Origin: Brasilonema sp. UFV-L1
GTDB lineage: Bacteria; Cyanobacteriota; Cyanobacteriia; Cyanobacteriales; Nostocaceae
Reading direction: 5' to 3'
Assembly: GCF_012912105.1 (NCBI RefSeq)
Contig: NZ_QMEA01000014.1
Coordinates: 16,551 to 80,550, forward strand
Length of the DNA stretch: 64,000 nt
Position numbers and translations under genes: made by a program. The notes under the pieces were generated by a model. It did not search any database and was not told where the DNA came from. It worked only from the letters and a program-made list of their open reading frames with translations. Numbering within the stretch: position 1 is the first letter of the stretch; each line of letters begins with the position of its first letter. Below, piece after piece: positions 8,514 through 16,824 of the stretch.

Positions 8514-10115
8514 GTGCGCCTGTTAACAACAGTCGCAGCTTTACGCTGCTATTTAGCTAAACATCGTTTTGAAAACCACCTTGCGGAGCAAGCACAGCTA
8601 GTGCCATTTGAGGTGACTGCTCGCTCAAAGACGGTAGTGGGTTTGGTTCCCACGATGGGAGCGTTGCATGAAGGTCATTTAAGCTTAATTCAACGGGCGC
8701 GGCAAGAAAATGCCATAGTGATTGTTAGTATCTTCGTGAATCCGCTGCAATTTGGTCCAAACGAAGATTACCAAAGCTACCCTCGCACTTCAGACCAAGA
8801 CCAATTATTTTGCAAACAAGCAGGCGTAGACGTAATTTTTGCTCCGACTCCGGAAGAGATGGGAGTTGTCCAGAAGAGTGGACAAGAATCAAAAATTACA
8901 CAAGTTATCCCACCATCTGCTATGATATCAGGCTTGTGTGGTCGTACTCGGCTGGGTCACTTTCAAGGTGTAGCCACGATTGTCACCAAGCTTTTCAACT
9001 TGGTACAGCCTGACCGTTCCTATTTCGGTCAAAAAGACGGTCAGCAACTTGCTCTTATTAGACGGCTAGTCGCTGATCTGAATTTCCCAATAGAAATTGT
9101 TGCTTGTCCTACAGTGCGGGAAGCATCGGGTTTGGCGATGAGCTCTCGCAACCAATATTTGACCGCAACACAAAAGCAGCAAGCAGCTGTGTTGTATCGT
9201 GGTTTGCAAAAGGCTCAAGCAGCGTTTCGCGCAGGAGTTCGTGATCCAAAAGCGCTCATAGCAGTCGTGCAGCAAGAAATGGCAATGTTCAGTTGTGTAT
9301 CTGTGGAATATATCGAATTGGTTGAACCCAATACGTTGATGCTTATAGAAGAAAAAGTTGAGGAGGAAGGAATGCTCGCGGTCGCCGCTCGCCTTGGTTC
9401 TACACGTTTGATTGATAATATCATCCTGCGCGATCGCCAACCCATCATCGCCATAGATGGACCCGCCGGAGCCGGAAAATCCACTGTTGCTCGTCAAGTC
9501 GCAGCAAAGCTGGGCTTAGTCTATTTAGATACGGGAGCAATGTACCGTGCTATGACCTGGCTGGTGCTGCAAAAGGGAATTGCTTTAGATGATGAGTGTG
9601 CGATCGCAGAATTAGCTAACCACTGTGTGATTGAACTAGCCCCCGGTAAAGATTTACAAACACCAGTGCAGGTTTTGATTAACGATATTGATGTGACTCA
9701 AGCAATTCGCACTCACGAGATCACATCTAAAGTATCGGCGATCGCCGCTGTGAGTACTGTCCGTCAAGCACTCGTCAAACAACAGCAAAATTGGGGAAAA
9801 AAAGGTGGTTTAGTTGCAGAAGGAAGGGACATTGGTACCCAAGTTTTCCCAGACGCAGAAGTGAAAATCTTTCTAACTGCTTCTGTCAGCGAGCGTGCTC
9901 GTAGACGTCAGCAAGACTTTAAAAAACAAGGTCAACCAGAGGTTAGTATAGAGCAGCTCGAAAAGGACATCGCCGAACGCGACCGCAAAGACAGCACTCG
10001 CAAAGTTTCCCCTCTGCAAAAAGCAGCAGATGCTATTGAAATTAGCACCGATGGCATGAGTATTTCTGAAGTCATAGAACAAATTGTTGACTATTACCAG
10101 CAGCGATTATCTTAA
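8514..10115 (+). CDS. panC/cmk: Bifunctional pantothenate synthetase / cytidylate kinase
   Basis: A fusion typical of cyanobacteria. The N-terminal half is pantoate-beta-alanine ligase: VPTMGALHEGHLSLI with the HxGH nucleotide-binding signature, GLCGRTRLGHFQGV, FGQKDGQQ and SSRNQYL. It joins pantoate and beta-alanine for coenzyme A synthesis. The C-terminal half (about residues 305-530) is CMP/dCMP kinase, with P-loop DGPAGAGKST, DTGAMYRAMTW and GRDIGTQVFPDAEVKIF. I chose the GTG at 8514 because an AGGGG Shine-Dalgarno lies seven bases upstream and the protein then begins VRLLTTVAALR like its homologues. The frame also opens at an ATG at 8445. Predicted length is 533 residues. A terminator follows at 10187-10223. 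Confidence 0.95.
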   Translation: MRLLTTVAALRCYLAKHRFENHLAEQAQLVPFEVTARSKTVVGLVPTMGALHEGHLSLIQRARQENAIVIVSIFVNPLQFGPNEDYQSYPRTSDQDQLFCKQAGVDVIFAPTPEEMGVVQKSGQESKITQVIPPSAMISGLCGRTRLGHFQGVATIVTKLFNLVQPDRSYFGQKDGQQLALIRRLVADLNFPIEIVACPTVREASGLAMSSRNQYLTATQKQQAAVLYRGLQKAQAAFRAGVRDPKALIAVVQQEMAMFSCVSVEYIELVEPNTLMLIEEKVEEEGMLAVAARLGSTRLIDNIILRDRQPIIAIDGPAGAGKSTVARQVAAKLGLVYLDTGAMYRAMTWLVLQKGIALDDECAIAELANHCVIELAPGKDLQTPVQVLINDIDVTQAIRTHEITSKVSAIAAVSTVRQALVKQQQNWGKKGGLVAEGRDIGTQVFPDAEVKIFLTASVSERARRRQQDFKKQGQPEVSIEQLEKDIAERDRKDSTRKVSPLQKAADAIEISTDGMSISEVIEQIVDYYQQRLS

Positions 10116-10186
10116 TAGTATTGCCATTTGCTGCTAGTTTTTAGCCATATGGCACAAATACTCTATGAGTTTTGATTTGTGAAAAT

Positions 10187-10223
10187 TATAAAAGCCCGGT
10201 TTTCCACAAAAATCGGGTTTTTT
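10187..10223 (+). terminator. Rho-independent terminator after panC/cmk
   Basis: A stem with CCCG and CGGG cores, flanked by A-rich and T-rich complementary arms (AAAAGCCCGGTTTT and AAAATCGGGTTTTTT), ends in T6. It lies about 75 bases after the panC/cmk stop. Confidence 0.7.
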
Positions 10224-11133
10224 GAAATTTTCATATCGTTTCCGGTTGAATCTGAATCATGAAAAAAAACGCACGAGGCAAGAGAGAACGCACCAGGGAG
10301 AGGAAGGAAAAATAACTATCACAAAACGTAATCTTCAATTATAGTCTGAAATTATCTTTAATGGCAAGATACTTAGCTCTGACGGATATAGGAATACATA
10401 AAGCTAGGAGCAAAACGACTTGCGCTTCCCTTGTTTTTTCATTTTGAACTTTGTGCCTACTCTTTTGAGGAACTGCGAAGTACGCGCGTAGCGTATCCAC
10501 AGGACATTTTAAATTTTGAATTGCTTACTGGTGAGTTTTCTGCTTTCATTGCTGTAAACTTGATGTGCAAAATATTCTTGTTGCGCCTAAGACGGTCAAC
10601 ACCCCTGCCTGAAGGCTAGGGGCTTCTAGCCTCAAGCTTTAGGATTAGTTGACCAGACTCAGTACCTTGCGTACTACGTTATTGGTAAGCGTTCAAGTTC
10701 CTACCAACGAATGCGTTAGCGCAGCGTGCCGTTAGGCATAGCTAGTTTGTTGCTCTAGAAATTGGGGATTAAACAGGTTTATAGGGTTAAGCCAGTGTTC
10801 TCGATATAGTACCGACCAATAACATTGTCGTTAGCGAAGCGGAACCTCTTAGGTTCAGCTAACTTTACTCCTGCAAAGGAAGGCTCTATGGCTAACGCCA
10901 CGGCTAACGCCGAACGGAGCAAAATCATTATGCGTACAGAGTGAACGATTTGAAATGGTAATTGTCCCATTGAAAGTGCATTACAAAAGTACACCGAATT
11001 TAGTAACTCCAAGGCGGTAATGAACTTTAAAGATATGTGACGGTTGATAAATCAACCGTAGAGAGCGAAGCGAGTACCGTGTTTCCTTCGTGACTTAAAA
11101 GTACACGGTTTCCACACTCCCAAAGGCTTTTAG
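10224..11133. other. Gene-free region before the DUF5895 gene
   Basis: About 900 bases with no supported gene. It holds short palindromic repeats (GCGTTAGCGCAGCGTGCCG near 10712; GCTAACGCCACGGCTAACGCC near 10890) and an IS200/IS605-end-like hairpin at 10590-10640. A 77-codon minus-strand frame at 10779-11012 shows no recognisable domain and overlaps the repeats. Confidence 0.5.
10590..10640 (-). repeat. IS200/IS605 right-end-like hairpin relic
   Basis: Read on the minus strand the segment runs AGAAGCCCCTAGCC, then TTCAGGCAGGGG, then TGTTGACCG: an AAGCCC-stem-loop-GTTGAC arrangement like right ends of cyanobacterial IS200/IS605 elements. No tnpA or tnpB adjoins it. A similar signature in the opposite orientation lies at 12131-12172. 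Assignment rests on pattern memory. Confidence 0.4.
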
Positions 11134-12003
11134 ATGAAACCATCTGCAAAATTCGACTTTGAAGATGAGAAGTACAATGCACCCGCTTCTCAAGTCATCC
11201 CTTGGTGTCAGATGATTAATCCTCGCTATGGTACCAACGGTTTACAGCCTCACGGTTTGGCAATTAAGCTAGATAACGCTAACGCTGTGGGTTTTCAACC
11301 TGATAACAATTGGCATGAAGTGGAGCATGAATTTAGCTCTGGAATTGAAACAGTGTATATCACAACTACTCCTCGCCTAGTCGTAGTACGTCGGGGACCA
11401 TTATCTGTTAAAGACCGAGAAACTGGTGTGAAATTAGGTACACTCAAAGACAATTACGATGCTTTTTTAGCAGACAAACTTAAATTTAAAACATTTACTC
11501 GTTATTTAATTTATTTGGTAGGAGAAGAGAAAAAGTTTTTACATGAATCACCGTTACAGTTAACTCTCAATGGAGCAGCAGGAGCAAGTTTTAGTAAAGC
11601 TTACTGTGAGTATCAACAAGGTAAAGTCACGAGTGGGTTTCTTGCTGAACTAGAAAAGGCTTATTCTGGATATCGCAAGCAACCTTTGACACCAAAAGGT
11701 CCACTTTTCCACGCTCATGGAATTTTTTGCCCTATTATCAACTGTGAAGAAAGAGGAATTGAACCTAACACAGTTTTGGTAGCTTCAACTGTGGACTATA
11801 AACATCCTACAATTGCTACCTTAATAGAGTACCTGATTGCTTCCGACTCCCAAGAATCTGAAATTATCTGTAAGACATTTGAAGAGTACAAGGACTTTGG
11901 AAAGGAAACTATGAAAGCCGAAACACCTCGGATGGAGACGGCTGGAGTTTCCAGTTCTTACGTTTATCCAGATGATGATGATTATGCTTATCCACCGTAT
12001 TAG
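11134..12003 (+). CDS. DUF5895-type hypothetical protein
   Basis: A 289-residue soluble protein with no signal peptide or membrane segment, beginning MKPSAKFDFEDEKYNAPASQ and ending in an acidic, Tyr-rich tail (YPDDDDYAYPPY). The opening and the QVIPWCQMINPRYG segment match what I recall of cyanobacterial DUF5895 proteins; the function is unknown. Central Cys residues (GIFCPIINCEERG) could be structural. The gene is flanked on both sides by hairpins resembling IS200/IS605 ends in opposite orientation, so it may have been carried or trapped by such elements. Codon use looks ordinary. The family name is from memory. Confidence 0.72.
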   Translation: MKPSAKFDFEDEKYNAPASQVIPWCQMINPRYGTNGLQPHGLAIKLDNANAVGFQPDNNWHEVEHEFSSGIETVYITTTPRLVVVRRGPLSVKDRETGVKLGTLKDNYDAFLADKLKFKTFTRYLIYLVGEEKKFLHESPLQLTLNGAAGASFSKAYCEYQQGKVTSGFLAELEKAYSGYRKQPLTPKGPLFHAHGIFCPIINCEERGIEPNTVLVASTVDYKHPTIATLIEYLIASDSQESEIICKTFEEYKDFGKETMKAETPRMETAGVSSSYVYPDDDDYAYPPY

Positions 12004-12057
12004 TAAAAACAGGGAAAGTACGAACTGTGGTAAATTTTGATGCAACAAATTGAAATT

Positions 12058-12172
12058 TACCTGGTCGTGGAAGTCCCCACCTTCAATCAGTGGAGGCGAA
12101 GTCCAAGCTAAGGCATTTGGCCTTGAAACTGGAAGCCCAACCTTCAGCCCGTCGGCAAGGTTGGGTAGTTCA
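12058..12172 (+). repeat. IS200/IS605 right-end-like sequence
   Basis: Contains the stem CCCAACCTT (12136-12144) / AAGGTTGGG (12157-12165) preceded by GGAAG and followed by TAGTTCAC, plus a GTGGAAGTCCCCACC hairpin and GGCATTTGGCC upstream. This order resembles the structured non-coding 3' region (omega RNA and right end) of cyanobacterial tnpB elements, without any tnpB. It is the likely partner of the inverted relic at 10590-10640. Confidence 0.45.
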
Positions 12173-12243
12173 CTATGGTCGTCGTCACCTCACGGAAGTC
12201 ATGATAGTGAGAGATACATAAAAATTTAAAATTCCAAACTGAT

Positions 12244-13725
12244 ATGACTTCAACATTACCCTTGCCCGATCCACATCGTAGTGATTCGTCCGACATTGGC
12301 GAAAATTCTCTGAATTGGGAGGAACAACTCGATAGTGCCATTTTCACTTTTGAAGACATTCAGGCAGAACTCAACTATAAACAAGCGCGAACAGCACTGC
12401 GAAATTTGGTAGATAAGCTTGACCTCACTCAAGAGGAAAAAGACGGACTGGAGATGGAAATTGGCGATTTGGAAACCATGCTTTCGAAGTTAGAACGCAT
12501 GGTAGTGCAGATAGCCGCCTTTGGTATGGTAGGACGAGGCAAATCATCTCTACTCAATGCTTTGGTAGGACAAAGCGTGTTTGAAACAGGTCCGTTACAC
12601 GGTGTCACCCGCAATACTCAAACAGCAAACTGGAATATAACAGAGGAAGCAATTGGGGAAACAGAACGTGCTTTGCGAGTCACTTTACCAGGAACAGGTC
12701 AATCTCAAGTAGAATTAATTGATACTCCAGGATTAGACGAAGTTGATGGTGAAACTCGCGCTGCACTGGCTCAAAAGATAGCAAAACAAGCAGATTTGAT
12801 TCTGTTTGTCATTGCTGGTGACATGACGAAAGTTGAACACGAAGCCCTTTCCCAATTACGAGAAGCAGGTAAACCTATTTTGCTGGTGTTTAATAAAGTA
12901 GACCAGTATCCTGAAGCAGACCGTATGGCAATTTACCAAAAAATCCGGGATGAGAGAGTACGGGAATTACTTTCACCAGATGAAATTGTGATGGCTGCAG
13001 CATCGCCATTAGTAAGGACAATGGTTCATCGCCCCGATGGTACTAGGGGTGTGCAGTTGCGTACAGGACAAGCCCAAGTCGAGGAACTGAAACTAAAAAT
13101 TTTGGAAATTTTGCATCGTGAAGGTAAAGCTTTGGTCGCCCTTAACACAATGCTTTATGCTGATAATGTTAACGAGCAATTGGTGCAGCGCAAACTGAAG
13201 ATTCGTGATACGAGTGCCAATCAGTTAATTTGGAAGGCGACGATGACTAAAGCAATGGCGATCGCCCTCAATCCTGTCATGCTAGTAGATGTTCTCGCTG
13301 GTGCGGTGATAGATATTGTCCTGATTCTGGGCTTATCAAAACTTTATGGCATTCCCATGACCGAAACTGGGGCCGTAAAATTATTACAAAGAATAGCTAT
13401 CAGTATGGGTGGTATCAGTGCTAGCGAATTATTGGCAAACTTGGGATTGAGTTCGCTAAAAACATTACTTGGTTTATCTGCACCTGCTACAGGCGGTGCT
13501 TCCTTGGGTGCTTATCTTTCGGTAGCACTAACTCAAGCTGGTGTCGCAGGTGTTTCTTGCTATGGTCTTGGGTATGTAACCAAAGCATATTTAGCCAATG
13601 GTGCAAATTGGGGACCAGATGGTCCTAAAGCTGTGATTAGTAAAATCTTAGCAACCCTTGATGAAGGTTCAATTCTTAGCCGTATTAAGGAAGAATTACG
13701 ATTGAAGATAAAGGGGAAAAGATAA
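12244..13725 (+). CDS. Era/Der-like GTPase with C-terminal membrane domain
   Basis: A 493-residue GTP-binding protein. After an acidic N-terminal helical region the G domain has G1 GMVGRGKSS (94-102), G3 DTPG (160-163) and G4 NKVD (217-220). Residues about 330-460 hold hydrophobic, glycine-rich segments (LVDVLAGAVIDIVLILGL, ASLGAYLSVALTQAGVAGVS) like the DUF697 membrane-interacting region of related bacterial GTPases. It probably cycles GTP at the cytoplasmic or thylakoid membrane; the process served is unknown. It is followed by a broken and then an intact copy of a small two-helix membrane protein, so the three may be functionally linked. No upstream operon partner is seen. Confidence 0.88.
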   Translation: MTSTLPLPDPHRSDSSDIGENSLNWEEQLDSAIFTFEDIQAELNYKQARTALRNLVDKLDLTQEEKDGLEMEIGDLETMLSKLERMVVQIAAFGMVGRGKSSLLNALVGQSVFETGPLHGVTRNTQTANWNITEEAIGETERALRVTLPGTGQSQVELIDTPGLDEVDGETRAALAQKIAKQADLILFVIAGDMTKVEHEALSQLREAGKPILLVFNKVDQYPEADRMAIYQKIRDERVRELLSPDEIVMAAASPLVRTMVHRPDGTRGVQLRTGQAQVEELKLKILEILHREGKALVALNTMLYADNVNEQLVQRKLKIRDTSANQLIWKATMTKAMAIALNPVMLVDVLAGAVIDIVLILGLSKLYGIPMTETGAVKLLQRIAISMGGISASELLANLGLSSLKTLLGLSAPATGGASLGAYLSVALTQAGVAGVSCYGLGYVTKAYLANGANWGPDGPKAVISKILATLDEGSILSRIKEELRLKIKGKR

Positions 13726-13790
13726 AAGGATTTCGTCTTGTCTTTAACTATTAAAAGCTGTTTGGCAAATTTTCATCAATAGCTAACCTC

Positions 13791-14139
13791 TTGAAGAAAT
13801 ACACAGCTATGCAACCTGATTTACAAGGCTTATATATTACACAAGACGACTTGAAACAAATAGCTGGTCAACCCCTATGCCTAACGGCACGCTTGGGCTA
13901 TCGGGGAATTCAAAATTCACGCATTCACTGCCTGCGGCACACTGCTAACACATTCAAAATTCAATACCCCATAAATAAATTTAGAAGCTTGAAATAAAGA
14001 ACTTTTGGAGAGCAATGTTACTGCTATGCAAGCATTACAAGTCAGCCATGAGGCGAGAGAATATGCACGACGAGTTGATGAAGCCTTGCAAATTGTACAA
14101 GACGTGCAAGTAGAAATGAGAAAGCTAGAAGAGGGTTAA
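13791..14139 (+). pseudogene. Wrecked paralogue of the small membrane protein at 14673-15335
   Basis: The N-terminal piece (ATG 13809) reads MQPDLQGLYITQDDLKQIAG, matching MQPDLLSLEMTKGELRRLIG of the intact gene. A palindromic repeat (CCCCTATGCC...CTATCGGGG, 13872-13906) and further repeat-like sequence then replace the middle, with stops. In another frame, 13993-14139 reads NKELLESNVTAMQALQVSHE then AREYARRVDEALQIV, matching NQELLVNNFTDLQLLQVSNQ and AGEYAQLLNQSLQIA of the intact protein's C-terminus. The membrane segments and most of the core are lost. This is a repeat-associated deletion of a tandem duplicate, as seen directly in the sequence. Confidence 0.85.
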
Positions 14140-14148
14140 ACCAGTGAA

Positions 14149-14181
14149 CAGTTATCAGTTATCACTGATAACTGATAACTG
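14149..14181. repeat. Dispersed palindrome GTTATCAGTTATC
   Basis: CAGTTATCAGTTATC (14149-14163) is mirrored by GATAACTGATAACTG (14167-14181). It is built of tandem heptamer-like GTTATCA units, a common dispersed repeat in Nostocales genomes. It sits just past the pseudogene stop. Confidence 0.65.
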
Positions 14182-14672
14182 GTGAATGTGTACAAAATTA
14201 ACTACAAAAAAAACCGTCGTTCTAAGTAATAGTTTTCTTGGATTGTGTGAATATATTCAGATGTTTTTGTTTTGACTTGGTGATGAGAAGGGAAATCGAA
14301 TTCAGAGTTATCCATGTGAGATGTCTTCTGATTTTTTTCCTCTTTTGGAGGAGGTTTGAGTTGGAAAACTAGGGCAATGTACAACATAACTGTTAAGTGA
14401 CTCTCTTTGTTTAGAAGTTTTTGTTTTAAGCTTAATGACTAGCATACTACATAAACACTACAAAGCGTGTCAAGGAATTTCAGAAAATTTTTTGAAATTC
14501 TTTGAAAACTTTACTCAGCTTGTCTTTGAGCCTAAAATCCTTGTCTTTGTTGCCCGCGCTTACGAGACTGTTCTCCCGTTGGAAGAAGAAAATGAAGAGA
14601 GGTCATCTTAGACTGGGAAGGGAGTAGGATACAACAAATACGCCACTAGCCCTTTGATAGGAGTATCAATCT
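14182..14672. other. Gene-free stretch upstream of the small membrane protein
   Basis: About 490 bases of mostly AT-rich DNA with no convincing gene. A 61-codon minus-strand frame (14202-14387) is lysine-rich with no recognisable motif. The promoter for the gene at 14673 should lie here, with AGGAG at 14659-14663 as its ribosome site. Confidence 0.45.
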
Positions 14673-15335
14673 GTGCAGCCGGACTTATTGAGCCTGGAAA
14701 TGACTAAGGGAGAACTAAGACGCTTAATTGGGTTAAATCCAGATGATGTCTTGCGACCATCTATAATGAAAAATCGCGAGAAACGATTGAGTTTTTTGAA
14801 GAATGAAATCGTTGTAGTGCTAGTGCTGACTCCAATAATTGTCGGGTTGATTTATGCGTTTATGATTCTTTTGACAATTGGTCCTTCAATTCTACTAGGC
14901 ATCATTTTACTTACAAGCGTGCCAATTGCGGTCATAATTGGGCGTTGGTTTTGGCGGCGTTTCACCTGTCCCAGAAGAGTCATAGTACTTTTAGATGAAG
15001 TTGATAAATATCATGCTGTTATCAAAGCTATCGATATCCATGACCAACAGCTAACATCTGGAAATACGGAGAGTTGTATAGCTGATAGAGAAAAAGTTGT
15101 TACTGCTTTACAACTGATTAGAGAAGATTTTGTTCGCGCTTTGAAAACAGAACGAATTTTACGAGATAATAAAAAATTATTTACTAATAATCAAGAGTTA
15201 CTTGTCAATAATTTCACAGATTTGCAACTCCTGCAAGTGAGCAATCAGGCAGGTGAGTATGCTCAACTCCTAAATCAATCATTGCAGATTGCAATGACTG
15301 TGCAAACAGAGATGACAAGATTTCACAAAGTCTAA
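14673..15335 (+). CDS. Hypothetical protein with two membrane helices
   Basis: A 220-residue protein starting at a GTG with AGGAG nine bases upstream. An N-terminal 45-residue soluble segment (VQPDLLSLEMTKGELRRLIG) precedes two adjacent hydrophobic helices (about 48-70 and 74-94), then a WRRF basic stop-transfer motif, and a C-terminal helical, coiled-coil-prone region (about 115-218). I recognise no catalytic motif. A degenerate tandem paralogue precedes it at 13791-14139, and the membrane GTPase lies upstream of that, suggesting a GTPase plus small membrane partner set. Function unknown. Confidence 0.78.
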   Translation: MQPDLLSLEMTKGELRRLIGLNPDDVLRPSIMKNREKRLSFLKNEIVVVLVLTPIIVGLIYAFMILLTIGPSILLGIILLTSVPIAVIIGRWFWRRFTCPRRVIVLLDEVDKYHAVIKAIDIHDQQLTSGNTESCIADREKVVTALQLIREDFVRALKTERILRDNKKLFTNNQELLVNNFTDLQLLQVSNQAGEYAQLLNQSLQIAMTVQTEMTRFHKV

Positions 15336-15418
15336 TCTTGGTAATCTCCAAGCCTCCTTACAAAGGAGCAACACTTGCCAAAATTTTCTGAGATCACAAT
15401 TGTCCCGTTGACTTAAAG

Positions 15419-16777
15419 ATGACCAACAAACCAAAAATAATTGTCTTAGATGATGATCCGACAGGTTCTCAAACAGTCCACAGTTGCTTGCTACTCATGC
15501 GTTGGGATGTGGAAACATTACGTTTGGGGTTGCAAGATGATTCACCGATTTTCTTTGTGTTAACAAATACAAGAGCCCTTCCCCCAGAAAAGGCAGCATC
15601 GATTACCAGAGAGGTTTGCCATAACCTGAGAACCGCTATAGATACTACCCCCTCTCTATCCCCCCTTTCAAAAGGGGGGGACAAAGGGGGGGTTCTGATT
15701 GTCAGTCGTTCTGATTCGACTTTACGGGGACATTACCCAATTGAAACTGATGTCATTGCCTCTGAACTTGGTCCATTTGATGCTCATTTTCTTGTACCAG
15801 CGTTTTTTGAGGGCGGACGTATAACCCGCGATAGTATCCATTATCTGATGATCGACGGTGTTCCCACCCCTGTGCATGAAACTGAATTTGCTCGTGATTC
15901 AGTTTTTGGCTATCATCACAGCTACTTACCTAAGTATGTAGAAGAAAAAACTCAAGGACGTATTGATGCTGAGTCGGTAGAAAGGTTTTTATTGAGGGAT
16001 ATTCGGGCTGGTAGCTTAGAACGACTCATGCAACTGAGTCACAACCAATGTGCTGTTGTGGATGGTGAAACTCAAGCAGATCTCAACCACTTTGCACAAG
16101 ATGTACTGACAGCAGCAAGTCAAGGAAAACGCTTTTTGTTTCGTAGCGCTGCGAGTATTTTAACGGCTTTAGCTGCCTTGCCACCGCAACCCATTGCTGC
16201 AGAAAATATGTCACAGTATGTGCGAGGAGGTAAACCAGGTGTCGTGATTGTTGGTTCCCATGTTAAAAAGACGACTCAGCAGTTAGAAGTGCTGCTGCAG
16301 CAAGAGAAAACGATGGGAATTGAAGTGGATGTGACGCGGTTAGTTGATGATGGAGCTAATGAATCTGCTACACTGCTAACCGAGGTTCTACATCATGTCC
16401 GTGCAGCACATAATGCTGGGAAAACACCAGTGGTTTATACCAGCCGTCAGGAACTGACTTTTAAAGATGTTAAAACAAGGCTACAGTTTGGTGTGGAAGT
16501 TTCAGGCTTATTGATGGATATCGTGCAGGGTTTACCATCGGATATGGGGTTTTTAATCAGTAAAGGTGGCATTACTTCCAATGATGTCTTGAGTGTAGGT
16601 TTAGGGTTGACTTCAGCGCGCTTACTGGGTCAAATTTTAGCTGGTTGTTCAATGGTGATAACTTCATCAGAACATCCTCAGTTTCCTAATTTGCCAGTCG
16701 TGCTGTTTCCAGGAAATGTGGGCGATGCTGATGCGTTGGCAATAGTCTACCAAAGACTAAGTAAAAATACAGGGTGA
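15419..16777 (+). CDS. Four-carbon acid sugar kinase family protein (OtnK-like)
   Basis: A 452-residue two-domain protein of the family that phosphorylates C4 sugar acids such as erythronate or threonate. The N-terminal substrate domain has IIVLDDDPTGSQTVH and SRSDSTLRGHYP; the C-terminal nucleotide domain has FLISKGGITSNDV and a glycine-rich LFPGNVGDADALAIVYQ tail. The exact substrate is not readable. A repeat-derived insert (TPSLSPLSKGGDKGG, about residues 77-92) sits in frame in the N-terminal domain just before SRSDSTLRGH, so the protein is probably longer than its homologues there. It lies 47 bases before minC on the same strand, though a functional link is not obvious. Confidence 0.85.
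   Translation: MTNKPKIIVLDDDPTGSQTVHSCLLLMRWDVETLRLGLQDDSPIFFVLTNTRALPPEKAASITREVCHNLRTAIDTTPSLSPLSKGGDKGGVLIVSRSDSTLRGHYPIETDVIASELGPFDAHFLVPAFFEGGRITRDSIHYLMIDGVPTPVHETEFARDSVFGYHHSYLPKYVEEKTQGRIDAESVERFLLRDIRAGSLERLMQLSHNQCAVVDGETQADLNHFAQDVLTAASQGKRFLFRSAASILTALAALPPQPIAAENMSQYVRGGKPGVVIVGSHVKKTTQQLEVLLQQEKTMGIEVDVTRLVDDGANESATLLTEVLHHVRAAHNAGKTPVVYTSRQELTFKDVKTRLQFGVEVSGLLMDIVQGLPSDMGFLISKGGITSNDVLSVGLGLTSARLLGQILAGCSMVITSSEHPQFPNLPVVLFPGNVGDADALAIVYQRLSKNTG
15648..15693. repeat. Palindromic repeat inserted in frame within a gene
   Basis: CCCCCCTTT (15660-15668) and AAAGGGGGG (15671-15679) form a perfect stem with a CA loop, extended by CCCCCTCTC before and ACAAAGGGGGGG after. It lies inside the sugar kinase gene and adds about 16 codons encoding PSLSPLSKGGDKGG. 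This sequence is a familiar dispersed intergenic repeat in filamentous cyanobacteria; here it is translated. Confidence 0.75.
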
Positions 16778-16824
16778 GGAGTGTGTTTTTTAAGAACACT
16801 GTTGCAAATGGTCACTAATCTGGT

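Noticed and set aside
10779..11012. 77-codon minus-strand frame before the DUF5895 gene
   Set aside because: It overlaps dispersed palindromic repeats and shows no recognisable domain; possibly a remnant but unsupported.
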